64,000 nucleotides of DNA from NCBI RefSeq assembly GCF_042660205.1, contig NZ_JBHSTQ010000007.1, positions 1 through 64,000 of the forward strand. Reading direction: 5' to 3'. The position numbers and the translations under genes are program-made. Origin of the DNA: Sporolactobacillus kofuensis (GTDB lineage Bacteria > Bacillota > Bacilli > Bacillales > Sporolactobacillaceae). Within the stretch, counting starts at the first letter, position 1, and every line of letters starts with the position of its first letter. The notes beneath the pieces were generated by a model. That model was not told the DNA's origin, did not search any database, and was given only the letters and a program-made list of their open reading frames with translations. Below, piece after piece: positions 18,743 to 26,919 of the stretch.

Positions 18743-20191
18743 TCAATGTTCGCTATAGTTGTAGTGATACCGGTCTTTTCTACGTACTTTCTTATCATTC
18801 AACACCATACCAAGAAGTTTGCCATTAACTTCTGAAAACACATGAGCTGCTTTCCGAACGTTCTCGAATTCTGAGGTTCCGCTTTTTACCACCATTAAGA
18901 TTCCGTCACATAGGTTTGCCAGTAGCCGAGCATCTGTAACAGCCAAGATCGGTGGAGAATCAATAATCACTTGATCAAAATGTTCCTCTGCCTGCCTGAT
19001 CACGTCTTCCATTTCCGCAGAACTCAGTAAATCAGCGGGATTAGGTGGGACAGGTCCACTAGTCATGAGATAGAGCTGATCCAAAATAGTCGATCGAAGT
19101 ACACTTGAGGCCTTCGCTTGCCCTGTTAGCACATTCGTCAGCCCTTTTCGGTTATTCCGATCAAAAAATCGATGCTGTGTCGGCTTTCGAGTGTCCGCAT
19201 CGATCAGTAGCACTTGTTTCCCCTGTTGCGCCATGACGACGGCCAAATTCGCAGCTGTTGTTGATTTTCCCTCACCAGATTCAGCCGAAGTCACGACCAA
19301 TGATTTTAAACCTCCTCCTGCTTTAGCAAAGGAAATATTTGTTCGTAATGTGCGATATTGTTCAGAAATCGAAGAGTTTTCCTGAAAAAAGGTGACAAGA
19401 GCATACGGTTCCCCTTTCTCTTTCATCACACGTCTAAAAAGGCGTCTTCTCTTTCTAAACATTTCTAACCTTGTTGTGTTAGGTACCTTTTTATCAACTA
19501 TTTTTCTGTGCCTGTCTTGATTACCAAAATGCTCAATAACGCCAACCACGGGGAAACCTAATTTCTGTTCAATGTCTTCTTCTGTCTTAATCGTGTTATC
19601 CAGATATTCAATCAGAAAAACAAGACCAGTCGAGAACAATAAACCAAGGATTACTGCGACAGTGAGATTTTTGGTGAGATTTGGCGAAACCTGTCCACTA
19701 CTCGCAGACACAGTTGCTGGTGAAATCAAACTGACGTTATCCACTTTCAAAAACTCTTGCACTTGCGCTTTGAACTCCCTAGCAACACTGTTCACGATGC
19801 GTACGGAAAGTTCCGCACGATTCGTCTCTGCTGTTATCGAAAAGATCTGGGATTGTTCACTCGTTTCGACAGTTAAGGTGCCTTGTAATTCTTCTGTCGT
19901 CCAGTTCAGATTTAAATCTCGAATGACCTTTTTTAATACTGACGGATCATCGATCAATTCACTGTACGTGTTTACAAGCTGGACATTTGTTTGAACGGCA
20001 TTCGAATTATAGAGCATTTTTCCATTGCCTAAATTTACAAGAATTCGAGTCGTCGCATCGTACTTTGGTGTCATGAAAAAGTTGGTGGCAATCGCTCCGA
20101 TTAGGACGGCGACAAAAGTTATGGAAGCGATCAACCATATCCGCTTCCTAACAATCAGATAGATTTCCTTTAATCCCACTGTCTTTTTCAT
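18743..20191 (-). CDS. Chain-length regulator fused to bacterial tyrosine kinase (Wzz-BY-kinase)
   Basis: 482-aa fusion. The N-terminal Wzz domain has membrane helices at about 18-39 and 176-195 flanking an external region. The cytoplasmic C-terminal BY-kinase has Walker A SAESGEGKSTT (about 302-312), Walker A' LLIDADTRKP and Walker B QVIIDSPP, and ends with three tyrosines (Y475, Y477, Y479) that are likely autophosphorylation sites. Firmicutes usually encode the two halves as separate CapA/CapB-type proteins; the single chain is the proteobacterial layout. First gene of the minus-strand operon; ATG seven bases behind GGAGG. No cognate phosphatase is seen beside it. Confidence 0.92.
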   Translation of the reverse strand: MKKTVGLKEIYLIVRKRIWLIASITFVAVLIGAIATNFFMTPKYDATTRILVNLGNGKMLYNSNAVQTNVQLVNTYSELIDDPSVLKKVIRDLNLNWTTEELQGTLTVETSEQSQIFSITAETNRAELSVRIVNSVAREFKAQVQEFLKVDNVSLISPATVSASSGQVSPNLTKNLTVAVILGLLFSTGLVFLIEYLDNTIKTEEDIEQKLGFPVVGVIEHFGNQDRHRKIVDKKVPNTTRLEMFRKRRRLFRRVMKEKGEPYALVTFFQENSSISEQYRTLRTNISFAKAGGGLKSLVVTSAESGEGKSTTAANLAVVMAQQGKQVLLIDADTRKPTQHRFFDRNNRKGLTNVLTGQAKASSVLRSTILDQLYLMTSGPVPPNPADLLSSAEMEDVIRQAEEHFDQVIIDSPPILAVTDARLLANLCDGILMVVKSGTSEFENVRKAAHVFSEVNGKLLGMVLNDKKVRRKDRYHYNYSEH

Positions 20192-20472
20192 CAAAGTTCC
20201 TCCAAATGTCGTTCAAGTTCACCCAATCTGACTATCAGGTAGGGAACAAATAGTTCTTCATTTTTATTACACGTATCATACAGAACAGGACGTAACACAA
20301 TCATTACACGGACATGCCACATCTGAGTGAAGTGAAGCATCAGATTATTGGAATACAAACTTTTTCTTTGCCACCATCTCATGTTGAGTTCTCAATAATG
20401 TATGTACTTGAACTGTTTTAGAGATTGTAAGATACAGGATTATCCATAAGCCCATCCATTTTTATAAAAAAT

Positions 20473-20504
20473 AATGAATACTCTTCTCGAAAAGAGCATT
20501 CATT
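20473..20504 (-). terminator. Hairpin with T-tract upstream of the minus-strand polysaccharide operon
   Basis: A 12-bp stem with one mismatch and a CTCGAA loop (AATGAATACTCTT / AAGAGCATTCATT), followed on the minus strand by TATTTTTTATA. It lies about 280 bp upstream of the Wzz-kinase start with no minus-strand gene before it. It may be an attenuator in a long leader, or an insulator against antisense transcription from the gene at 20566. The promoter was not identified with confidence. Confidence 0.45.
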
Positions 20505-20565
20505 TTATACATAGGGATCTGATTTTTTGGATTTAATCAGTTTGTATCGTGTGGGGGAACAACCA

Positions 20566-21303
20566 ATGCAAAAAATACACACTGAAATTGGAGACTGTCT
20601 TTTCGAGGTTCAAGCAGATTCGGCGACTCTAATGACTATGTTTACAAGAAATTTTATTTGTGTAAGTAATGTTCAAGATCAATCAGCAAACATGATCATA
20701 TATATCCATGGTGGCTATGATACGCCTATCGTAAAAAAAGGCTCCAAACACACGCATGAACAGTGTTCATTGATGATCCAACAGAATGACTATGTCATTA
20801 TCGTTGAAAAGCACTTCAGCTCCGCTCATCTCTATGTTTATCATCTTCAAGCGCTAATTACAGCTTTTTACAACTTATACAGTCTGCTCATTGTTCATAA
20901 CGAATGGGGTATCATGGTGAACTGCAGATACATGATCAAACAGGGTGAAGCGCACCTCGAGTTAACTAGGTTAGCGAACAACGCACATGAAATAAGCACT
21001 TGTGCAGAAGACAAGGTGGGAACGGTCCTGATCAAAATTTCTCCAAATGGTGCGACCCTATTCGAATGTACAGCTCAGAATATTGAATCAGCTGAATTCT
21101 ATCCAATAGGCAGCATTAGGTTTTCTAATCAATTTTCCCCCAAAAAAATAAGAAAAACGCAAGTAATGTTACAGCTTCTCGACTCTGTACCCTATTTGCC
21201 AAATGAAAACGAGTCGATGCTGCACATGATTTCAATGCTCAAGCAATTCGTTGCTGTCACTCCGATTCTGGGATGTTCTACTGATCGAAAATTCATCTCG
21301 TGA
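20566..21303 (+). CDS. Protein resembling HPr-kinase-like proteins, without a P-loop
   Basis: 245 aa, soluble. I do not recognise it firmly. The order of segments resembles small HPr(Ser)-kinase-like proteins of Bacilli: YNLYSLLIVHNEWGIMVNC, KQGEAHLEL, VGTVLIKISPNGATLFECTA and a C-terminal FYPIGSIRFSNQF region. The stretch where those proteins have the GxSGxGKST loop is short and lacks any G-K-S/T, so it should not bind ATP in the normal way. The ATG at 20566 is preceded by GGGGGA; the frame is open to a TTG at 20527. It lies upstream of two hydrolase-SARP regulators on the same strand. Confidence 0.5.
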   Translation: MQKIHTEIGDCLFEVQADSATLMTMFTRNFICVSNVQDQSANMIIYIHGGYDTPIVKKGSKHTHEQCSLMIQQNDYVIIVEKHFSSAHLYVYHLQALITAFYNLYSLLIVHNEWGIMVNCRYMIKQGEAHLELTRLANNAHEISTCAEDKVGTVLIKISPNGATLFECTAQNIESAEFYPIGSIRFSNQFSPKKIRKTQVMLQLLDSVPYLPNENESMLHMISMLKQFVAVTPILGCSTDRKFIS

Positions 21304-21522
21304 CTTGACTTGATCAAATGAAACTCTATTTATTGAGGAACACTCAAGCAACATTGGGTTCGAGGAATGCTATTCTTCCAAACATGGTTTGGCTTATGAT
21401 GATGCTTAATATGGTTTATCGAGTGAACCTTTTTTCAAAACTTAGCCTATCAATTCATCCATTACACAATCATTTCAGTACAAATTTTAATTAATTAATG
21501 TGTACTAAAGAGGTTAAACCTT

Positions 21523-23049
21523 ATGGATACACTTGCCATGACTCATTATTCTTTGCATTATTCAGCTAATTTTCCAACCCCAAATGCCCCGACAGTACTC
21601 TTTATTCATGACATGATGGTCAATGCAGCTGAGTGGATACCGATGACGGGATATCTTGGAAACCAATTGAATTTTGTAGTCTATGATTTATATGACCATG
21701 AAAGAACAGGTGGTAATCATCGGCCGAGCTTCAAAAAATTTATCTCAGACATTTGTTTATTAATCAATCACCTTAAACTCAATAACATTCATATCGTTGG
21801 GGATGGTTTGGGTGGAAATATCGGTTTTGAGTTCGCGAGAAGGTACCCTCAACGAGTTGCTTCACTCACTATGATGGCTACTAATTTTTTCTTTAAAAAC
21901 GATGTAGTGAGTAGAGAACTCACATTACTCGCTCAACTGATTGACTGCGATCGATCGTTGTTCTTTCAAAAATTACTTGAGGTCAATTTTCAAACACTTA
22001 CCGAGGATAAAATTTTGCTCTTTGAAAATTCTTCCGCGCATGTTTCATCTCGTTTCATCAAAGAGTGTTTGAGCATGCTCCTTAACTTTTATGATCCTGA
22101 ACGATTTTGCTTTGAAATAGAGCTTAGCAAGTTGAACGTTCCAACACTTGTCCTACATGGCACCAATGATCTGTTTTTCCCAGGGTATCTATCCGCCATA
22201 TTTTCAGCATGCCTTCCAAACAGTCATTTTCTTACCGTGCCTGGAGCGGCGCATAACCTGCCACTCGATCAGCCGGAAATCACCGCTACCTTTGTAAGTC
22301 ACTTTATTTTAACAAATAGGAAGTCACCATTTGTTTCTTCACTTCACAACAAACTGGTGAATGAATTTCGAGAGGTATTGAGAAAAAGCCTTGATTTGTC
22401 AAAAAATGATCGACATATTCTCAGGATAACAATGATGGGTGAAATCCAAATTCTGTGGAATGATGAATTGATTGAAGGTAAGTGGAATCAGCGTCGTGCG
22501 AAAGAGCTGCTCTTGTTTATAATCCTTAAAGGTGGAATGACCACTCGGGATGAGCTGATTCAAACCTTTCTTCCAAGTCTTACGCACGAATCTTCAAGGA
22601 ATCATTTGCGCGTGCAAATCAATCATTTAAATCAACTTTTTCATGATTCTCCTAATCCTGATGTTCATAACCTTTTGTTGATAAATGAGCAAATGATTGC
22701 GTTAAATGCGCAATGTGAAAGCGACATTGGAGATTATCAAAAGTCGTTAGATCAACTTGCTCAGGACACACGCCCCATAAACGATCAATTGTTGACGTTG
22801 ATTTTATTATTGAAACAGTATGATCCTGACTCCTTCACTTCATTCCACGGGGAATGGATCAATACATTAACTAATCAAATTGAATCTAAATTATCAGACG
22901 TTATGGTACATCTGCTCTCAAAATTGAATGTAGAAAAAATGTATTCAGAGATGCGCGGGCTACTCCACTATGGAAAATCTGTTGAGCCTTATGATGGATA
23001 CTGCGAGGAGCAACTGATGAAAATACAACATCATCTACGGCTTGAATGA
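21523..23049 (+). CDS. Alpha/beta-hydrolase-fold protein fused to SARP-like DNA-binding domain (paralogue 1)
   Basis: 508 aa, two parts. Residues 1-265 are an alpha/beta-hydrolase fold: VLFIHDMM (oxyanion strand), elbow IVGDGLGGN at 91-99, HGTND (D216) and PGAAHNLPLDQPE (H244). The nucleophile position is Gly95 instead of Ser, so Asp and His remain but ordinary hydrolysis is unlikely. Residues about 299-372 look like a SARP/OmpR winged helix (ITMMGEIQILWNDE, RRAKELLLFIILKGG, SSRNHLRVQINHLNQLF). About 398-505 look like a shortened BTAD. Predicted one-component regulator sensing a ligand with the hydrolase fold. ATG with AAGAGG nine bases upstream. Confidence 0.72.
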   Translation: MDTLAMTHYSLHYSANFPTPNAPTVLFIHDMMVNAAEWIPMTGYLGNQLNFVVYDLYDHERTGGNHRPSFKKFISDICLLINHLKLNNIHIVGDGLGGNIGFEFARRYPQRVASLTMMATNFFFKNDVVSRELTLLAQLIDCDRSLFFQKLLEVNFQTLTEDKILLFENSSAHVSSRFIKECLSMLLNFYDPERFCFEIELSKLNVPTLVLHGTNDLFFPGYLSAIFSACLPNSHFLTVPGAAHNLPLDQPEITATFVSHFILTNRKSPFVSSLHNKLVNEFREVLRKSLDLSKNDRHILRITMMGEIQILWNDELIEGKWNQRRAKELLLFIILKGGMTTRDELIQTFLPSLTHESSRNHLRVQINHLNQLFHDSPNPDVHNLLLINEQMIALNAQCESDIGDYQKSLDQLAQDTRPINDQLLTLILLLKQYDPDSFTSFHGEWINTLTNQIESKLSDVMVHLLSKLNVEKMYSEMRGLLHYGKSVEPYDGYCEEQLMKIQHHLRLE

Positions 23050-23086
23050 ATCAATGATAAGTACTGGGAAAGGGGAGCGTTCTAGG

Positions 23087-24649
23087 TTGTCAACCGTAAC
23101 TATTGAAAATCATACGCTGAACTATCATTACCATCTATCCGATAAAAATAGTCCAACTCTGCTCTTCATCCACGATCTGTGTATGGATTCGGAAATGTGG
23201 AAGTACACGCTGCCACACATGGGACAGCACTTCAATTTACTCACTTATGACTTTTATGGCCATGGCAAAACAACAGACACTCTTGAGCCAAGTTCACTGC
23301 ATCTCCTCACTCATGAGCTACTCGCACTTTTACACTACTTAGAACTTGATTGTGTTCACATAGTAGGTTGTAAATATGGTGCATTCCTTGCTCTTGAACT
23401 GGCTATTAACTACCCAAACCTTGTAAGTTCGCTCGCACTAATCTCATTGCCATTCTATATACAGAAAGACATTTATGATCGTGACGGTTCCATAAACTTA
23501 CAACTGATCCAGCTCGATCAAGCATTGTTTGTGAAAAAGTATATCATAGAAAACACTTGTCCCGTTGCCTTGTCAAAAGCTCGATTAATCACACGTGCCC
23601 TTCATCGAATACCTAACCGTCACCTCTATTCATCATTCAAGGACCTGATCATAAGAAGTGGTCTACCAAATGGCAATACCATGAGTAAACTCAAACAACT
23701 TCAGAAACCGATCTTATTCATGCATGGCGAAAATGATCCAATATTTCCCCCAACTCTAGCAATGATCTACAGTCAATTTGCAGCAAACAGCCGGTTCATG
23801 GTGATTCAAGCATCTTCTTCCCTCATCCCTCTCGACCAGCCTGAATATGCGGCAGATACACTCTGCCAATTCTTGAACAAATATGATTCAATGTCATCTG
23901 TTCATTTGAGAAAAGATGGATTTATTCGTTCATTGCATCAAGTTCTTGAACAAACATATCAATCTCGGTTCGATCACCCATGTGAACTGAGACTGTCCAT
24001 CATGAGCGGGGTTACGCATGTCTTCTGGAATAACGAGGAACTCAATGCGACATGGACAAGGCGAAATGCTCGGGAACTCCTTCTCTTCATCATTCTGAAA
24101 AAAGGTGTTGTTCATCGAGACACAATCATCAATGCCTTCTTAACCGACATGGCTATCGATCACGCCCGTAACCATCTGCGCGTTCAACTAAATTATCTAA
24201 ACACGCTGTTTCGCAATCAGGCAGATCCGGCTCTTCGACATGTCCTCATCGTCACCCGAGAATCAGTAGCCTTAAATGCTGATGTAAAAAGTGATCTAGG
24301 TGAATTTATGGAATCCATTGAAGACATGATCTGGTCTAATGCACCTATTGAAGAACGCGTTCGTAATTTTTTGATCCTTATTGAAGATTTTAAGCCGACT
24401 ATTTTTCATACATGGAAAGGTGGGTGGATCAAAAAAATAGAACAGCAAATAACAAATCAACTGATACAAATCCTCGAACAGATTCTATTCGTGCTTACTA
24501 AAGAAGGAAACGATGCTGAAATTCAGCGAATCCTTAGCAAATGCATGAGTAATGAACTCTATAAAGACCGCTGTGAACACTACACGAACCTTCTGGATCA
24601 AAGAAACGGAACTTCTCGTAAAGGGACTCCCCCAATCCCTTCTCAATAA
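23087..24649 (+). CDS. Alpha/beta-hydrolase-fold protein fused to SARP-like DNA-binding domain (paralogue 2)
   Basis: 520 aa, same architecture as the preceding gene and clearly its paralogue. Hydrolase part: LLFIHDLCM, elbow IVGCKYGAF with Lys96 at the nucleophile position, HGEND (D217), and QASSSLIPLDQPE where the catalytic His is Ser245. Two of three triad positions are lost, more than in paralogue 1. Winged helix at about 302-376 (LRLSIMSGVTHVFWNNEEL, RRNARELLLFIILKKG, HARNHLRVQLNYLNTLF). The frame is open to 23042, but the TTG at 23087 stands nine bases behind GGGGAG and aligns the N-terminus with paralogue 1 (HD at residues 29-30 in both). 37 bp gap: probably one operon. Confidence 0.72.
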   Translation: MSTVTIENHTLNYHYHLSDKNSPTLLFIHDLCMDSEMWKYTLPHMGQHFNLLTYDFYGHGKTTDTLEPSSLHLLTHELLALLHYLELDCVHIVGCKYGAFLALELAINYPNLVSSLALISLPFYIQKDIYDRDGSINLQLIQLDQALFVKKYIIENTCPVALSKARLITRALHRIPNRHLYSSFKDLIIRSGLPNGNTMSKLKQLQKPILFMHGENDPIFPPTLAMIYSQFAANSRFMVIQASSSLIPLDQPEYAADTLCQFLNKYDSMSSVHLRKDGFIRSLHQVLEQTYQSRFDHPCELRLSIMSGVTHVFWNNEELNATWTRRNARELLLFIILKKGVVHRDTIINAFLTDMAIDHARNHLRVQLNYLNTLFRNQADPALRHVLIVTRESVALNADVKSDLGEFMESIEDMIWSNAPIEERVRNFLILIEDFKPTIFHTWKGGWIKKIEQQITNQLIQILEQILFVLTKEGNDAEIQRILSKCMSNELYKDRCEHYTNLLDQRNGTSRKGTPPIPSQ

Positions 24650-24750
24650 TTCTAAGTGCATTAATGATAGAGTTTAGAACAGCTTAATCCTATAAAAAAT
24701 AGTGTAGTGAGTTCATGTATTTTTACTAAAATCATACTCGTTAATTTCCA

Positions 24751-24800
24751 AAAAAAGAAAGGCTTACCTCCAATTTTCCGGAGCTAAGCCTTTCTTTAAA
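24751..24800. terminator. Bidirectional terminator between the SARP-like gene and htpG
   Basis: AAAGAAAGGCTTA / TAAGCCTTTCTTT stem (13 bp) with an inner CTCC/GGAG pairing and A/T-rich flanks on both sides. It serves the plus-strand regulator pair and the minus-strand htpG. Confidence 0.85.
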
Positions 24801-24807
24801 AATGAAA

Positions 24808-26691
24808 TCAACCCATCAATTCGCAAATATTGTTTGAGAACGCTACAGGATCCTGTACCGGCAGTCCTTCAATGAGCAGTGCTTGGTTATACAGTAGATT
24901 GGTGTACAACTCAACTTTAGACTGATCGTTCAGATCAAAGGCAGCTTTAAGGGCTTTAAACACATTGTGATTTGTATTAATTTCTAGAATTTTGTCCGCT
25001 TTGACATTTTCGTTGTTTGGCATCTGGTTCAATACTTTTTCCATCTCAATGGAGACTTCTCCTTCTGTTGCAAAGCATACCGGATACGATTTCAAACGTT
25101 TAGACGCGCGGACCCCTTTAACTTTATCAGTAAGGACATCCATCATCTTGTCAAACAAGCCTTTGTTTGCTTTTTCTTCAGCTTCATCTTGTTTCTTGTC
25201 CTTCTCATCTTCGAGACCAAGGTCACTGCTTGATACAGACTTGAATTCTTTTTCTTTATATTTCAACAGCATCTTGATCGCAAATTCGTCGATGTCTTCG
25301 GTGAAGTACAGCATCTCAAAGCCTTTGTCAGCAACGAGCTCAGTTTGTGGCAATTTATCAATTTTATCAGTTGATTCGCCAACCGCGTAATAAATATATT
25401 TCTGATCTTCGGGCATGCGCGATACATATTCATCGAGTGTGACCATTTTCTTCTCTTTTGAGGAGTAGAACATCAACAGGTCTTGCAGATCTTCTTTATG
25501 TTGACCATAATCCATATATGCACCGTATTTTAACTGGCGGCCAAATGCTTTATAGAAGGTCTCATACTTCTCACGGTCTTCCTTGAGCAGTTTCTCAAGC
25601 TCTTTCTTGATCTTGTGGTTGATATTCTTGGCGATCAGTTTGAGTTGCTTGTCTTGTTGAAGAATTTCACGTGAAATGTTCAGTGACAAATCTTCAGAGT
25701 CAACCATACCTTTTACGAAACTAAAGTAGTCCGGAAGCAGGTCCGAACATTTTTCCATGATCATGACGCCATTGGAATAAAGTTCTAGACCTTTTTCATA
25801 TTCCTTAGAATAGTAATCGAACGGTATACTTTCCGGAATGTACAGAATCGCGTGATAGCGAACCATACCGTCTGCCTGAATATTGATGTAACGCAGCGGT
25901 TTATCGAAGCCGTAGTGCTTCTCCATATAGAAGTTCTCGTAATCTTCAGGCTTAAGTTCCGACTTATTCTTACGCCAAATCGGTACCATGCTGTTAATTG
26001 TCTGAACTTCTTTTACTTCTTCAAATTCCTTATCGTTATCTTTTTTCGGACGACTTTCCGTTACTTCCATTTTGATTGGGTAGCGGATGAAGTCGGAATA
26101 CTTCTTGATGATTTGGCGCAGTCGATATTCTTCGAGGTAGTCACTATACTTCTCGTCCTCGGTATCTTCCTTCAAGGTTAAAATGATATCCGTACCTACT
26201 GAACTCTTATCTGCCGGCGTTAATGTGTAACCATCGGCGCCTTCCGATTCCCACTTGTAAGCCTGATCGCTGTCCAATGCTTTACTAATTACCGTAACTT
26301 TATCAGCAACCATAAAAGAGGAATAAAAACCAACACCAAATTGGCCGATGATATCGTGGTTATCTTTGGATTCATTTTCCGTCTTGAATTTTAACGAACC
26401 ACTTTGCGCGATCGTACCGAGGTTTTCTTCAAGCTCTTCCTCGGTCATACCGATCCCAGTATCGGAGATCGTCAATGTGTGGTTGTCCTTATCCGGTTTA
26501 ATTTCAATATAATAGTTATCTTTGTCAAAATTGAGGCTTTGATCGGTCAGCGCACGATAGTAGATCTTATCCATTGCGTCACTGGCATTAGAGATGATTT
26601 CTCGTAGGAAAATTTCCTTCTGAGAATAGATCGAGTGAATCATCATATCCAACAATTTTTTGGATTCTGCTTTAAATTCTTTCGTAGCCAT
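24808..26691 (-). CDS. htpG: Chaperone protein HtpG (Hsp90)
   Basis: Cytoplasmic ATP-dependent homodimeric chaperone, 627 aa. N-terminal GHKL ATPase: LREIISNASDAMDKI, ISDTGIGMT and IGQFGVGFYSSFMVADKV; then middle and C-terminal dimerisation domains. Monocistronic, with a terminator behind it. It carries its own sigma-A promoter overlapped by a perfect CIRCE operator, so HrcA control is predicted. In B. subtilis htpG is not part of the HrcA/CIRCE class. Confidence 0.97.
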   Translation of the reverse strand: MATKEFKAESKKLLDMMIHSIYSQKEIFLREIISNASDAMDKIYYRALTDQSLNFDKDNYYIEIKPDKDNHTLTISDTGIGMTEEELEENLGTIAQSGSLKFKTENESKDNHDIIGQFGVGFYSSFMVADKVTVISKALDSDQAYKWESEGADGYTLTPADKSSVGTDIILTLKEDTEDEKYSDYLEEYRLRQIIKKYSDFIRYPIKMEVTESRPKKDNDKEFEEVKEVQTINSMVPIWRKNKSELKPEDYENFYMEKHYGFDKPLRYINIQADGMVRYHAILYIPESIPFDYYSKEYEKGLELYSNGVMIMEKCSDLLPDYFSFVKGMVDSEDLSLNISREILQQDKQLKLIAKNINHKIKKELEKLLKEDREKYETFYKAFGRQLKYGAYMDYGQHKEDLQDLLMFYSSKEKKMVTLDEYVSRMPEDQKYIYYAVGESTDKIDKLPQTELVADKGFEMLYFTEDIDEFAIKMLLKYKEKEFKSVSSSDLGLEDEKDKKQDEAEEKANKGLFDKMMDVLTDKVKGVRASKRLKSYPVCFATEGEVSIEMEKVLNQMPNNENVKADKILEINTNHNVFKALKAAFDLNDQSKVELYTNLLYNQALLIEGLPVQDPVAFSNNICELMG

Positions 26692-26745
26692 CAGTAATCC
26701 CCTTTCGTTCGCTTCTTTATATTTATTTCGCTATTGTCGTGAAGA

Positions 26746-26772
26746 TTAGCACTCTTTGCTTAAGAGTGCTAA
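26746..26772 (-). promoter_or_regulatory. CIRCE operator (HrcA binding site) of htpG
   Basis: TTAGCACTC - 9 bases - GAGTGCTAA, an exact match to the CIRCE inverted repeat, lying right after the -10 element of the htpG promoter and about 55 bp before the start codon. Confidence 0.95.
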
Positions 26773-26779
26773 TACTATT

Positions 26780-26808
26780 TTTATAGCGCATACACTACTT
26801 TTTGTCAA
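26780..26808 (-). promoter_or_regulatory. Sigma-A promoter of htpG
   Basis: On the minus strand: -35 TTGACA (26803-26808), 17-bp spacer, -10 TATAAA (26780-26785). Transcription would start within or next to the CIRCE element, as in classical HrcA-regulated promoters. Confidence 0.88.
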
Positions 26809-26919
26809 ATTTTTTCGGGTAGTAACCTTTCTTTTTCACCTTTCTTTAACCGTTTACATGAAGTTTCTCTTCATGATACGATAGAAGTAATAAATCTATA
26901 GTAAATAATGGGAGAAAAT

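Noticed and set aside
20191..20382. 63-codon minus-strand frame ending at the Wzz-kinase start
   Set aside because: No ribosome site or recognisable sequence; it covers the leader of the operon and abuts the next start only by chance.
21318..21494. 58-codon plus-strand frame between the HprK-like gene and the first hydrolase-SARP gene
   Set aside because: It begins MKLYLLRNTQ with a hydrophobic middle and could be imagined as a peptide signal, but it has no ribosome site and its composition looks random.
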